Shown here piece by piece: positions 22,785-31,857 of a DNA stretch of 64,000 nt. The notes under the pieces are model-generated. The model worked only from the letters and a program-made list of their open reading frames with translations, had not been told where the DNA came from and made no database searches. The stretch lies in the NCBI RefSeq assembly GCF_052064335.1, contig NZ_JBQHVU010000005.1, forward strand, positions 1 through 64,000, read 5' to 3'. Positions within the stretch are counted from its first letter, which is position 1; every line of letters begins with the position of its first letter. The position numbers were made by a program, and so were the translations under genes. The DNA is from Weimeria sp002480925 (GTDB taxonomy: Bacteria; Bacillota; Clostridia; Lachnospirales; Lachnospiraceae).

Positions 22785-24233
22785 ATGATAGATAGATACG
22801 GGTTTGTAAAGAGGATAAAGAGGCATCTGGCTATATCATGTGCTGTGGCGGTGGGCTTTTCACAGGCCATGACCCTGGCAGATGCGACGGAGAGCAGGAG
22901 CAGCTCATACAGCAGCATGTATATAAGGACCGGGGACAAGGCAACTGATATGGTAAATATTGCTCTGGCCCAGCAGGGAAGGACAAAGGCTGACTTCGGT
23001 TACACTGAGTCCTGGTGCGCCGACTTTGTATGCGATTGTGCGGCCCTTGCCGGAGCGTCTGATGCAGTTCCTTTCAATGGGAAGGTATCTTCTCTTTATA
23101 ATTCCGTTATAGCTGCCGGCGGAGGAGAGGTCTCATCGCCCGAGAAGGGAGATCTGGTATTCTATTACTGTACTGTTGACGGCTTTGTCCATGTGGGCAT
23201 CATGGCCGATCAGACCAGGTCGATAGAGGGGAACTATACCAGCAAGGTCACTGTGGTAAGCGGGGTCTATAAGGACACCCATGGACATTCCCTGGCTAAT
23301 GGCACTGTGATGAGAAGGTTCGTAAGACCGGCATATAATGGAGCAGTGACGCCGGCTCCGGATACAGATAAGAATAATACAGACGACAATTCTAATAAGA
23401 ATAATTCAGATAAAAAGGCAGATAACAGCAAGAAGGACAATAGCAGCAAAAAGGATACAGACAAGAAGGACAATAGCAGCAAAAAGGATACAGATAAGAA
23501 GGACAATAGCAGCAAAAAGGATACAGACAAGAAGGACAACAGCAGCAAAAAGGATACAGACAAGAAGGACAATAGCAGCAAAAAGGATACAGATAAGAAG
23601 GACAATAGCAGTAAAAAGGATACGGACAAGAAGCTTGTGTTTTCAAAAAAAGGCGCAGGTGATTATCAGATAGCCACAGAAAGCACGCCACTTACCCTCA
23701 GGAAGACTCCTGGTAAATCGGGAAATCCGCTTATTGGTATCCCAAAGGATATGGTCATTGCTGTGACGAAGACCAGTGGATCAAAGAGCGATGACTGGGC
23801 TTATACCTCCTATAAAGGTATCAAGGGATATGTGTCAATGGATTTCCTGAAAAGGGTGAAGGCTCCGAAGAAGGGAGATTCCATAGCATATGAGGATGCG
23901 CTCTATTCAGTTATCTCAGTATCAGGAAAGAAGGTAAAGGCTGCATATAAGAAAAATACAGATGCAAAGGCTACATCTGCTGTTATACCGGACAGCTTCA
24001 TAAGAGGAAGCTATACCTATACGGTTACCTCGATAAGGAGCAAGGCGTTTTCCGCCTCAGGGAAGCTTGACAGTGTAGAGATAAGATCAGAAAGCATAAC
24101 AAGCATTTCAAAGAATGCCTTCAAGGGTCTGGATAAAAAAACTATTATCAAAGTTCCTGAAAAGAAGCTTTCCAAGTACAAAAAGCTGATAAAGAGATCA
24201 GGGGCTAAGCTGGAGGTCAGTAAGAAAGCGTAA
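22785..24233 (+). CDS. secreted CHAP-domain protein with Lys/Asp repeats and BspA-type end
   Basis: 482 aa. A signal peptide ends near residue 31 (SQAMTLADA). Residues 45-190 form a CHAP amidase/endopeptidase domain with the catalytic Cys in ESWCADFVCD and His in GFVHVGIM, pointing to peptidoglycan cleavage. Then comes a hydrophilic stretch including six 11-residue KKDNSSKKDTD repeats. A bacterial SH3-like domain follows (about 290-365, STPLTLRKTPGKSGNPLIG). The end resembles BspA-type leucine-rich repeats (VTSIRSKAFSASGKLDSVEI). AGGAAGGA precedes the ATG. The repeats and SH3-like part probably span or bind the wall. Confidence 0.85.
   Translation: MIDRYGFVKRIKRHLAISCAVAVGFSQAMTLADATESRSSSYSSMYIRTGDKATDMVNIALAQQGRTKADFGYTESWCADFVCDCAALAGASDAVPFNGKVSSLYNSVIAAGGGEVSSPEKGDLVFYYCTVDGFVHVGIMADQTRSIEGNYTSKVTVVSGVYKDTHGHSLANGTVMRRFVRPAYNGAVTPAPDTDKNNTDDNSNKNNSDKKADNSKKDNSSKKDTDKKDNSSKKDTDKKDNSSKKDTDKKDNSSKKDTDKKDNSSKKDTDKKDNSSKKDTDKKLVFSKKGAGDYQIATESTPLTLRKTPGKSGNPLIGIPKDMVIAVTKTSGSKSDDWAYTSYKGIKGYVSMDFLKRVKAPKKGDSIAYEDALYSVISVSGKKVKAAYKKNTDAKATSAVIPDSFIRGSYTYTVTSIRSKAFSASGKLDSVEIRSESITSISKNAFKGLDKKTIIKVPEKKLSKYKKLIKRSGAKLEVSKKA
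23430..23627 (+). repeat. six tandem 33-bp coding repeats
   Basis: Six head-to-tail copies of a 33-bp unit (starting AAGAAGGACAATAGCAGC) encode the KKDNSSKKDTD linker in the CHAP protein. The copies differ at only a few third positions (gac/gat, aat/aac, agc/agt, aca/acg), so copy number is likely to vary between strains. Confidence 0.93.
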
Positions 24234-24248
24234 GGAATAGAAGAGTCT

Positions 24249-25565
24249 TTATCTGTCAAGTGAAGTCAGCCTTTTACTGATCTCTACCTCCTCTCCCTGA
24301 TCTGAGGGCTGATAGAAGTGCGTTCCCTGGACTGAGTCAGGAAGATACTGCTGCTTTACATAGTGACCAGGGAAATCATGTGGATATTTGTAACCTATGC
24401 CGTGACCGAGCTTTGCGGCGCCGGAATAGTGTGAATCTCTCAGATAGGCGGGTTCCTGATCGGTAATTGTGCTCTTTACATTGTCCATTGCTGCATAGAT
24501 GGCATTAGTGCAGCTGTTGGACTTAGGAGCACATGCAACATATATAGCGGCCTGTGAGAGGATAAGCTGGCTTTCAGGCATACCGACGCGCTCCACCTCC
24601 AGAGCGGCAGAGGAAGCCACGACCATAGCCATAGGATCAGCATTCCCTACATCCTCAGAGGCACATATCATGATCCTTCTGGCAATGAATTTCACATCCT
24701 CTCCGGCAGTAAGCATCTTGGCAAGATAATATACAGCGGCGTCAGGATCTGATCCACGCATGCTTTTGATGAAGGCAGAGATCGTATCATAATGACCATC
24801 ACCATTCTTGTCATAGCCTATGACTCTCTTCTGTATGCATTCCTGTGCTACGTCCATAGTGATATGGATCAGACCATCTCTGTCAGGATCTGTAGTCACT
24901 GCGGCCAGCTCCAGCGCATTCAGTGCCCGGCGGGCATCACCGTTTGCCATATCGGCGAGAAAATCAATGGCATCCGGATCGGCTTCTATATTCAGCCGGC
25001 CAAGACCTCGGGTCTGGTCGGAAAGAGCACGGGAAAGAACTGCCTTGATATTCTCAGGGGTCAGTGGATGCAGTTCAAAAATGATAGAACGTGACAGAAG
25101 GGCAGAATTCACCTCGAAATAAGGATTCTCAGTAGTAGCGCCGATCAGTATGACAGTTCCGTCCTCGACAAAGGGAAGCAGATAGTCCTGCTGTCCCTTG
25201 TTGAAGCGGTGGATCTCATCGATGAAGAGGATGGTACGCCGTCCATACATACCTAGAGTATCCTTGGCCCGTGCGACGACCTCCTCCATATCCTTCTTCC
25301 CTGATGATGTGGCGTTTATCTGCATGAATTCAGAGCTAGTCGTATTGGCAATCACACGCGCTATAGTAGTCTTTCCTGTGCCGGGAGGGCCGTAAAAGAT
25401 AACAGAGGACAGCTTGTCAGCTCTGATGGCGCGGTAGAGCATCTTATTATGCCCCAGGATGTCATCCTGTCCCACTATCTCATCGAGTGTCTTAGGCCGC
25501 ATACGCTCAGCAAGAGGCGCCTCGCTTTTCTTATTTTCATTTGCCATATAGTCAAACAGATCCAT
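24249..25565 (-). CDS. rarA: replication-associated recombination protein A (AAA+ ATPase)
   Basis: 438 aa (MgsA/RarA family, related to clamp loaders) acting at stalled replication forks. Walker A is GPPGTGKTTIA at about 59-69, Walker B is LFIDEIHRFNKGQQD, sensor 1 is GATTENP, and the tetramerisation tail contains HFYQPSDQG. The Met at 25565 follows AAAGGAG by 5 nt; a longer reading from 25604 lacks this. It converges on the CHAP gene and is divergent from the aldo/keto reductase gene. Confidence 0.95.
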   Translation of the reverse strand: MDLFDYMANENKKSEAPLAERMRPKTLDEIVGQDDILGHNKMLYRAIRADKLSSVIFYGPPGTGKTTIARVIANTTSSEFMQINATSSGKKDMEEVVARAKDTLGMYGRRTILFIDEIHRFNKGQQDYLLPFVEDGTVILIGATTENPYFEVNSALLSRSIIFELHPLTPENIKAVLSRALSDQTRGLGRLNIEADPDAIDFLADMANGDARRALNALELAAVTTDPDRDGLIHITMDVAQECIQKRVIGYDKNGDGHYDTISAFIKSMRGSDPDAAVYYLAKMLTAGEDVKFIARRIMICASEDVGNADPMAMVVASSAALEVERVGMPESQLILSQAAIYVACAPKSNSCTNAIYAAMDNVKSTITDQEPAYLRDSHYSGAAKLGHGIGYKYPHDFPGHYVKQQYLPDSVQGTHFYQPSDQGEEVEISKRLTSLDR

Positions 25566-25672
25566 TGCAGCTCCTTTAAGAATTCTTTTTAGATATTCTA
25601 TCACAAACTTTTGTTTTGTGGTAGAATAGGATTTATATCCGATGAAAATATTTTTTGCAGAAAGGAGATAGA

Positions 25673-26677
25673 ATGGCTGATATATATGTGGCGAGTGACA
25701 GCCGGTATGACAGAATGAAATACAACCGGGTAGGCAGGAGCGGACTGCTTTTTCCGGCCGTATCGCTGGGCTTCTGGCATAATTTTGGCAGCATAGGCGA
25801 TTTCGGGAACATGAGACAGATGATGCGGACTGCCTTTGATCTGGGTATCACGCAGTTCGATCTGGCAAATAATTACGGACCGGAGTATGGAAGGGCGGAG
25901 ATAAATGCCGGCAGGATCCTTCATGAGGACTTCATGCCCTACCGTGATGAGCTCATCATCACGACAAAGGCCGGATTCGATATGTGGCCGGGACCATATG
26001 GAGATCACGGCAGCAGGAAGTATCTGATCGCGAGCATCGATCAGTCGCTTAAGAGACTGGGACTTCCTTATGTGGATATATTCTATCATCACAGGCCGGA
26101 TCCGGATACACCGCTTGAGGAGACCATGGAGGCCCTGCTTCAGATAGTAAGGAGCGGAAAGGCTATCTATGCTGGTATTTCAAACTATAATGCCGAGCAG
26201 ACCAGGGCAGCAGTCAAGATAGCGAGGAAGATCCATCTGCCTCTTGTCGTGAACCAGAGACGCTATTCCATCTTTGACAGAAAAATAGAAAGGGAGGGCC
26301 TTATGGACACCGCAGATGAGGAGGGTCTTGGGATCATAGCCTTCTCGCCGCTGGCGCAGGGGCTCTTAAGTGACAGATATTTAAACGGCATCCCGGCAGA
26401 CAGCAGGATAGGCCATGACCCAAGGTATCTCCACAGGGAAGACCTGACAGAGAAGAAGCTTACAGCTATTAGGGCACTGGATCAGATGGCCGGGGAGAGA
26501 GGACAGTCTCTTGCTGATATGTCGCTTGCCTGGGCACTAAAGAATCCGGCAGTGGCTTCAGTCATCATCGGGGCATCTAAGCCTGAGCAGATAAGAGACA
26601 ATGTGAACTTCCTGCAGAATGACACATTTACAGATGATGAGCTTAAGAGGATAGATGAGATCACAAAGGATATTTGA
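25673..26677 (+). CDS. aldo/keto reductase, YghZ/glyceraldehyde-3-phosphate reductase type
   Basis: 334-aa cytosolic NADPH-dependent TIM-barrel oxidoreductase. The tetrad residues are visible as FDLANNYG (Asp and Tyr), TTKAG (Lys) and FYHHRPD (His). The Arg/Asn-containing C-terminus (IIGASKPEQIRDNV) binds the cofactor phosphate. The order of motifs (GLLFPAVSLGFWHNFG, WPGPYGDHGSRK) resembles E. coli YghZ, which reduces L-glyceraldehyde 3-phosphate and methylglyoxal. AAAGGAG precedes the ATG. proC follows after 14 bp in the same unit. Confidence 0.9.
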   Translation: MADIYVASDSRYDRMKYNRVGRSGLLFPAVSLGFWHNFGSIGDFGNMRQMMRTAFDLGITQFDLANNYGPEYGRAEINAGRILHEDFMPYRDELIITTKAGFDMWPGPYGDHGSRKYLIASIDQSLKRLGLPYVDIFYHHRPDPDTPLEETMEALLQIVRSGKAIYAGISNYNAEQTRAAVKIARKIHLPLVVNQRRYSIFDRKIEREGLMDTADEEGLGIIAFSPLAQGLLSDRYLNGIPADSRIGHDPRYLHREDLTEKKLTAIRALDQMAGERGQSLADMSLAWALKNPAVASVIIGASKPEQIRDNVNFLQNDTFTDDELKRIDEITKDI

Positions 26678-26691
26678 GGAAAGGCAAAGGA

Positions 26692-27495
26692 ATGGGAAAA
26701 AGAATAGGATTCATTGGCGCAGGCAATATGGGATCGGCAATGCTTGCCGGTATACTTGGGGCAGGACTTGCCAGAGCAGATGAGGTGATCGCCTCGGTAA
26801 GGAGTGAGGAGACAGCCGGCAGGATAAGGGATAAGTACGGGATCGAGGTGACCCATGACAATAGAAGAGCAGCAGAGGCATCGATAGTCTTTCTTGCAGT
26901 AAAGCCGGCCCAGCTCCCTGGAGTCTGTGATGAGATAAGAGAGACGATAGGGGATCAGCTGATCATTTCTGTGGCAGCAGGCTTTGATCTGAAAAAGCTT
27001 CATGCCGCACTTGGACAAGATGCTCATATCATACGTTCGATGCCTAATACACCGGCCATGGCAGGAGAGGCAATGAGTGCGTTATGCACAGATGATAAGG
27101 TAAACGATCAGGAGAAGACGACAGCGGTCAGGCTGTTTGAGAGCTTTGGGAAGGCAGAGCTTGTGGCCGAGGATCTGATGGATGCCGTGACAGGAGTTTC
27201 AGGATCATCTCCGGCCTTTATCTATATGATAATAGAGGCAATGGCTGATGCTGCCGTTGCAGAGGGAATGCCGCGCCGCCAGGCCTATGTGTTTGCTGCC
27301 CAGTCCGTGCTTGGCTCCGCAAAGATGGTACTTGAGACAGGAAAGCATCCGGGCGAGCTAAAGGATGCTGTTACATCTCCGGCAGGTACTACTATAGAGG
27401 GATGCGCTGCTCTGGAGAGAGACGGGATGAGGGCGGCAATGATCGACGCTGTCCGTACTGCAGCCAGGAAATCAAGGGAGATGTCCGGAAAATAA
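26692..27495 (+). CDS. proC: pyrroline-5-carboxylate reductase
   Basis: 267 aa. It performs the last step of proline synthesis, NAD(P)H reduction of 1-pyrroline-5-carboxylate. The N-terminal Rossmann motif is GFIGAGNMGSAM. VFLAVKPAQ and MPNTPAMAGEAM follow, and the family signature DAVTSPAGTTIEG lies near the end. ATG 26692 with AGGAAAGG at 7 nt is preferred over the TTG at 26674. The gene closes the aldo/keto reductase unit before a terminator. Confidence 0.95.
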   Translation: MGKRIGFIGAGNMGSAMLAGILGAGLARADEVIASVRSEETAGRIRDKYGIEVTHDNRRAAEASIVFLAVKPAQLPGVCDEIRETIGDQLIISVAAGFDLKKLHAALGQDAHIIRSMPNTPAMAGEAMSALCTDDKVNDQEKTTAVRLFESFGKAELVAEDLMDAVTGVSGSSPAFIYMIIEAMADAAVAEGMPRRQAYVFAAQSVLGSAKMVLETGKHPGELKDAVTSPAGTTIEGCAALERDGMRAAMIDAVRTAARKSREMSGK

Positions 27496-27514
27496 TAAAC
27501 AGAATGGCTGTTTG

Positions 27515-27560
27515 GAGGCCCTGGATTGTGCATAGTGCACAAACCGGGACCTCTATTTTT
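27515..27560 (+). terminator. terminator after proC
   Basis: A long stem of GAGG-CCC-GG and TTGTGCA on the left with TGCACAA and CCGGGACCTC on the right is followed by TATTTTT. Confidence 0.85.
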
Positions 27561-27584
27561 GTGAACTATTTTGGAAGAAAATGA

Positions 27585-27613
27585 TTGATAAAGACAGAAT
27601 ATCGTGCTAATAT
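27585..27613 (+). promoter_or_regulatory. fru operon promoter
   Basis: TTGATA (27585-27590), a 17-bp spacer and TAATAT (27608-27613). Initiation would give a leader of about 50 nt before the regulator gene. Confidence 0.7.
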
Positions 27614-27674
27614 TTGAAATGTAATGAAGGGTTGTGATAGGAATTGAAGGATTATAGAAAGGACAGTGGATACA

Positions 27675-28418
27675 GTGCTTACAGAAGAGAGACTTTCGAG
27701 GATACTCTCGCTGGTAGAGACAAAGGGCTCAGTGAGTATTGCAGATCTGCTTGAGGAGCTAGGAACCAGCGAGTCGACTGTAAGACGTGATCTCGACCAG
27801 CTCGACAGCGAGGGGAGGCTTACCAGAGTAAGGGGCGGTGCGATCGCTAAGGAGAACAGGCGGCTGCTGCGCGATGATGAGGTAAGCAGGAGAAAGATAA
27901 GGATGGTCTCTGAGAAGGAGACCATTGGGTCCATGGCTGCCGGGCTTATAGAGAAGGATGATTTCGTATATATAGATTCAGGCACCACGACAGCTCAGAT
28001 GCTCGGCCATATATCACAGAAGGAGGCTACATATATCACGAATGGACTAAGCCATGCTATGACTCTCGGTGCACTGGGCTTCAGGGTCTTCGTTCTAGGA
28101 GGAGAGTTCAAGAGCACGACTGAGTCGATAGTCGGAGAGGAAGCCGTGGGACTTCTGATGAAGTACAACTTTACCAAGGGCTTCTTCGGTACTAACGGTA
28201 TCACAGTAAAGGAAGGCTTCACGACACCTGAGCTGAAGGAGGGCATGGTAAAGAAGGCTGCCTTTGAATCGTGCAGACAGAGATTTATCCTTGCAGACAA
28301 TTCAAAGTTCGGAGTTGTATCTGCGGTAAGCTTCGGGGGATTTTCGGAGGCAGATGTGATAACCGATCATGTGCCGGGGAGCTTCAGAAGATACAGTAAC
28401 ATAAGGATGGCAGAATGA
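27675..28418 (+). CDS. DeoR/GlpR family regulator of the fructose operon
   Basis: 247 aa. The N-terminal winged helix-turn-helix (TSESTVRRDLDQLDSEGRL) is typical of DeoR repressors. The sensor domain has YIDSGTTTAQM and FFGTNGI, which bind a phosphorylated sugar, probably fructose 1-phosphate given the context. The start is GTG. GTG 27675 gives the family N-terminus MLTEERLSRIL, with AAAGGA 11 nt upstream; GTG 27666 is too close to that site. It heads the operon with fruK and fruA and is likely autoregulated. Confidence 0.88.
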   Translation: MLTEERLSRILSLVETKGSVSIADLLEELGTSESTVRRDLDQLDSEGRLTRVRGGAIAKENRRLLRDDEVSRRKIRMVSEKETIGSMAAGLIEKDDFVYIDSGTTTAQMLGHISQKEATYITNGLSHAMTLGALGFRVFVLGGEFKSTTESIVGEEAVGLLMKYNFTKGFFGTNGITVKEGFTTPELKEGMVKKAAFESCRQRFILADNSKFGVVSAVSFGGFSEADVITDHVPGSFRRYSNIRMAE

Positions 28419-28448
28419 AGGCGGATTCTGCGGATCAGGAGGCAGATC

Positions 28449-29372
28449 ATGATAATGACAGTCACCTTTAATCCCTCGCTTGACTATATAGTAAGCGTAG
28501 ATGATTTCAGGACAGGACAGGTAAACAGGACTACAAAGGAGCTGCTTTTCCCAGGCGGCAAGGGACTGAATGTGTCTATGGTGCTTAAGAATCTGGGAAT
28601 GGATTCTGTTGCAGTGGGGTTCATGGCAGGCTTTACCGGCAGGGCCATTGAACAGATGATGGAAAGCCGTGGCATTGATACGAGCTTCATCGAGGTGGAG
28701 GAAGGTATCTCAAGGATCAACGTGAAGCTGAGAAGCAGGGAGGAGACAGAGATAAACGGAATGGGACCGGCTATCTCAGCGGAGAATATAGACGAGCTCT
28801 ATAAGAAGCTTGATGCGCTATCAAGGGATGATATCTTAGTCCTTGCCGGATCAATCCCTTCAGTCATGCCTGAGTCCATGTATATGGATATCATGAAGTA
28901 TCTTAAGGGACGGGGAGTCAGGATAATAGTGGATGCGACAAGGGATTTGCTCGTGAATGTGCTTCCTCTGCATCCATTCCTGATAAAGCCGAATAATCAC
29001 GAGCTGGGTGAGATCTTCGGGGTCAGGCTTGAGACAAAGGAGGAGGTGATCCCCTATGCCAGAAAGATGCAGGAAAAGGGAGCGGAGAATGTCCTTATTT
29101 CTATGGCAGGACAGGGGGCTTTGCTTATAGACGGGGACGGAAGGGTCACCGAGTCGGATCCGCCAAAGGGCAAGGTCAGAAACTCGGTCGGAGCCGGAGA
29201 CTCCATGGTGGCCGGATTCATTTACGGCTATCTGACCAGTGGAGGGGATTTTGAAAGGGCGTTTTATACAGGACTTTGTACAGGAAGCGCTTCGGCGTTT
29301 TCAGATGATCTGGCCACGAGGCCGGAGGTTGTATCCCTGCTCGATCAGCTGGGAAAAGGAGGTATATTATGA
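28449..29372 (+). CDS. fruK: 1-phosphofructokinase
   Basis: 307-aa PfkB-family kinase that turns fructose 1-phosphate into fructose 1,6-bisphosphate with ATP. The N-terminus has TFNPSLDYI, the substrate-binding FPGGKGLNVSMVLKNLG and the C-terminal catalytic SVGAGDSMVAGFI with the base Asp. It lies 30 bp after the regulator and overlaps fruA by 4 bp, so the two are coupled. Confidence 0.95.
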   Translation: MIMTVTFNPSLDYIVSVDDFRTGQVNRTTKELLFPGGKGLNVSMVLKNLGMDSVAVGFMAGFTGRAIEQMMESRGIDTSFIEVEEGISRINVKLRSREETEINGMGPAISAENIDELYKKLDALSRDDILVLAGSIPSVMPESMYMDIMKYLKGRGVRIIVDATRDLLVNVLPLHPFLIKPNNHELGEIFGVRLETKEEVIPYARKMQEKGAENVLISMAGQGALLIDGDGRVTESDPPKGKVRNSVGAGDSMVAGFIYGYLTSGGDFERAFYTGLCTGSASAFSDDLATRPEVVSLLDQLGKGGIL

Positions 29373-31423
29373 GGGTAAAGGATCTGCTTTCGCCGGAATG
29401 CATAGAGCTTTCCGGAAAGGCTTCTGACAAGGCAGATGTGATCAGACAGATGGTCGACCTGATGGTCCGCCGCGGCAATATCAGCGACAGAGAGGCCTAT
29501 GAAAAAGGAGTATTTGCAAGAGAGGAGGAATCTACTACAGGTATAGGAGACGGTATAGCGATTCCTCACTGCAAGTCAGATGCGGTAAAGGCACCGGGGC
29601 TTGCAGCAATGGTGCTGCCGGATGGTGTAGAATTTGATGCACTTGACGGTCAGCCGGTACATCTTATTTTTCTTATAGCAGCGCCGAACACAGAGGATAA
29701 TGTACATCTGGAGGTACTTGCCAGACTTTCAGAGCTTCTTATGGACTCTGATTTCATAGATGCTCTTTTACATGCAGGATCAAAGGAGGAATTCCTTGCA
29801 GTGATCGATAAGGCTGAGAGCGGGCGGCAGGAGGCCGATGTGAAAAAGCAGCAGGCGCCGTCAGATCAGAATGACTATGAGGTCCTTGCGGTTACAAGCT
29901 GTCCTAACGGAGTGGCTCATACCTATATGGCTGCAGAGGCTCTTGAAAAGGCCGGAAAGAAGCTTGGAGTAAGGATAAAGGTAGAGACCAGAGGAAGCGG
30001 CGGAGCAAAGAATGTAGTGACGGACGCTGAGATCGCCGCAGCAAAGGGGATCGTGATCGCAGCTGACGCAAATGTCCCTATGGACCGCTTCGATGGAAAG
30101 CCTCTTGTCGAGGCAAGAGTCGCGGACGGGATCCATAAGCCTGAAGAGCTAATAAACCGTGCAAGAAAGGGTGATGCTCCTGTATATCACTCTGCCAAGG
30201 GCGTGGGGCATACTGATGATTCTGCAAAGGGCAGCGCCGGACACAAGATATACACAAGCCTTATGGCCGGTGTTTCAGCCATGCTTCCTTTCGTAATAGG
30301 CGGCGGTATCCTTACAGCTATAGCCTTCCTTATAGACACTATTCTAGGCTTCGGCACGACAGGAGGATCAAACTTCGGATCCATGGTGCCTCTGTCGGCC
30401 TTCTTCAAGTATTCGGGCGGACTGGCAATGAGCCTTATGGTGCCTGTGCTGGCCGGCTTTATAGCTTATTCGATAGCAGACAAGCCGGGACTTGCGGTAG
30501 GTTTTCTTGGCGGACTCTTAGCGGCGAACGGAAATGCTCTTGCGGATAATTTCGCGAAGATATGGCCTGATGGACTCGGAGGCTTTCAGGGCTTTATAGA
30601 CCGCTTTGCCTTCCAGCACAGCGGAAACACAGTATCAGGCTTCCTCGGAGGTATTGCAGTAGGCTTCCTGGCCGGATATATAGTCCTCTGGCTTGAGAAG
30701 AGTACAGAGAAGCTTCCTAAGTCAGTTCAGGGAATAAGACCTATGCTCATATATCCGGTGATCGGAATGTTTATAGTGTCTATTATCATGTGCTTCATAT
30801 TCAACCCTCTGATCGGACTTATAAACACCGGGCTTTCGGACATGCTTACTGCCCTCGGACGTTCAGGAATGGTATGGCTTCTAGGCATGATTCTTGCAGG
30901 AATGATGGCTGTTGATATGGGAGGCCCGATCAATAAGGCAGCCTATGTATTCGGCACATTCATGTTGACAAACGCATCAGAGTATTTAAGCAAGGGAGCT
31001 CAGCAGTCTGATCCTAAGGTAGCACTCTGCTATATGTCGATGGCAGCCGTGATGATTGGCGGTATGTGCCCTCCTGTAGGAATAGCTATCGCATCGAAGC
31101 TTTTCCCGGGCAAGTTTACCAAAACTGAGAAGGAAGGCTTTGTGTCGAATATAGTAATGGGAGCAAGCTTCATAACAGAGGCTGCTATCCCGTTTGCAGC
31201 ATCTGATCCGGCTCATGTGATCCCGGCGACCTTCTGCGGATCAGCAGTAGCAGGCCTGCTTTCAGCCCTGTTCGGCTGTACACTGATGGCTCCTCACGGA
31301 GGTGTCTTCGTAATAGCTACTATAGGCAGATGGCCTCTCTTCCTGCTCGCATGGCTGATCGGATCCTTTGTCACAGCGATCCTTTTGGGAGTGCTCAGGA
31401 AGGAAGTAGCAGAAGACAGATAA
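29369..31423 (+). CDS. fruA: PTS fructose transporter subunit IIABC
   Basis: 684 aa, three fused PTS domains. IIA (1-150) has its phosphorylated His in IAIPHCKSD. IIB (about 170-270) has its Cys in TSCPNGVAHTYMAAEAL. IIC (about 285-680) is the membrane channel, with GVSAMLPFVIGGGIL and DMGGPINKAAYVFG. It imports fructose as fructose 1-phosphate, the substrate of FruK, using phosphate from HPr encoded 91 bp downstream. The last gene of the fru operon; no strong terminator was found before ptsH. Confidence 0.95.
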   Translation: MRVKDLLSPECIELSGKASDKADVIRQMVDLMVRRGNISDREAYEKGVFAREEESTTGIGDGIAIPHCKSDAVKAPGLAAMVLPDGVEFDALDGQPVHLIFLIAAPNTEDNVHLEVLARLSELLMDSDFIDALLHAGSKEEFLAVIDKAESGRQEADVKKQQAPSDQNDYEVLAVTSCPNGVAHTYMAAEALEKAGKKLGVRIKVETRGSGGAKNVVTDAEIAAAKGIVIAADANVPMDRFDGKPLVEARVADGIHKPEELINRARKGDAPVYHSAKGVGHTDDSAKGSAGHKIYTSLMAGVSAMLPFVIGGGILTAIAFLIDTILGFGTTGGSNFGSMVPLSAFFKYSGGLAMSLMVPVLAGFIAYSIADKPGLAVGFLGGLLAANGNALADNFAKIWPDGLGGFQGFIDRFAFQHSGNTVSGFLGGIAVGFLAGYIVLWLEKSTEKLPKSVQGIRPMLIYPVIGMFIVSIIMCFIFNPLIGLINTGLSDMLTALGRSGMVWLLGMILAGMMAVDMGGPINKAAYVFGTFMLTNASEYLSKGAQQSDPKVALCYMSMAAVMIGGMCPPVGIAIASKLFPGKFTKTEKEGFVSNIVMGASFITEAAIPFAASDPAHVIPATFCGSAVAGLLSALFGCTLMAPHGGVFVIATIGRWPLFLLAWLIGSFVTAILLGVLRKEVAEDR

Positions 31424-31437
31424 GGGTAAAACAGTCT

Positions 31438-31465
31438 TTAAGAAAGAGAGCATATCTGTTATAAT
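31438..31465 (+). promoter_or_regulatory. ptsH promoter
   Basis: A perfect TATAAT (31460-31465) preceded by a weak TTTAAG (about 31438) at roughly 17 bp. It would separate ptsHI expression from fructose control. Confidence 0.6.
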
Positions 31466-31513
31466 ATAAGCAATATTGATTCGGAATAGCACAGATTTTC
31501 AGGAGGAAATATC

Positions 31514-31771
31514 ATGAAGGAATTCAAGTACACGATCACAGATCCACAGGGTATTCATGCAAGACCGGCAGGCCTTTTCGTAAAGGCAGCTGCCAAGTAT
31601 CCATGCAAGGTTACTATAGCAAAGGACGGTAAGGAAGTAGATGCTAAGAGGATCCTGGGAGTTATGAGCCTCGGTGTCAAGCAGGGACATGAGGTAACCA
31701 TCTGCACTGACGGCGAACAGGAGGAAGAGGCCTGCGCTGAGCTGGAGCAGTTCATGAAGGATAATCTTTGA
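31514..31771 (+). CDS. ptsH: phosphocarrier protein HPr
   Basis: 85 aa. Carries phosphate from enzyme I to sugar-specific IIA domains. The phosphorylated His15 is in GIHARPAG. The regulatory site is unusual. Where B. subtilis HPr has KSIMGVMSL with Ser46, this protein has KRILGVMSL with Arg46 (codon AGG). HPr kinase could not phosphorylate it there, so CcpA-type signalling by P-Ser-HPr is not expected from this copy. GGAGGAAATATC precedes the ATG. A terminator-like hairpin separates it from ptsI. Confidence 0.96.
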   Translation: MKEFKYTITDPQGIHARPAGLFVKAAAKYPCKVTIAKDGKEVDAKRILGVMSLGVKQGHEVTICTDGEQEEEACAELEQFMKDNL

Positions 31772-31778
31772 TATTTCG

Positions 31779-31829
31779 GGTGCCGCAGGAAGTGTCGTGA
31801 CATATGACAGGTCCTGTGGCGCCTTTTTT
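31779..31829 (+). terminator. terminator/attenuator between ptsH and ptsI
   Basis: GGTGCCGCAGGA (31779-31790) pairs with TCCTGTGGCGCC (31812-31823) with two wobble pairs, followed by six T residues. It lies between two genes that are otherwise one unit, so partial read-through would give more HPr than enzyme I. Confidence 0.8.
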
Positions 31830-31857
31830 GTAATAAGACAAAGAGAGGTAGATAAAG

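Noticed and set aside
23267..23629. Minus-strand frame of Leu/Ser repeats opposite the CHAP gene
   Set aside because: It is the complement of the Lys/Asp repeat region, and has no ribosome binding site or family likeness.
31772..31857. Riboswitch between ptsH and ptsI
   Set aside because: Only one simple stem with a T tail is present, so an intrinsic terminator is the plain reading.
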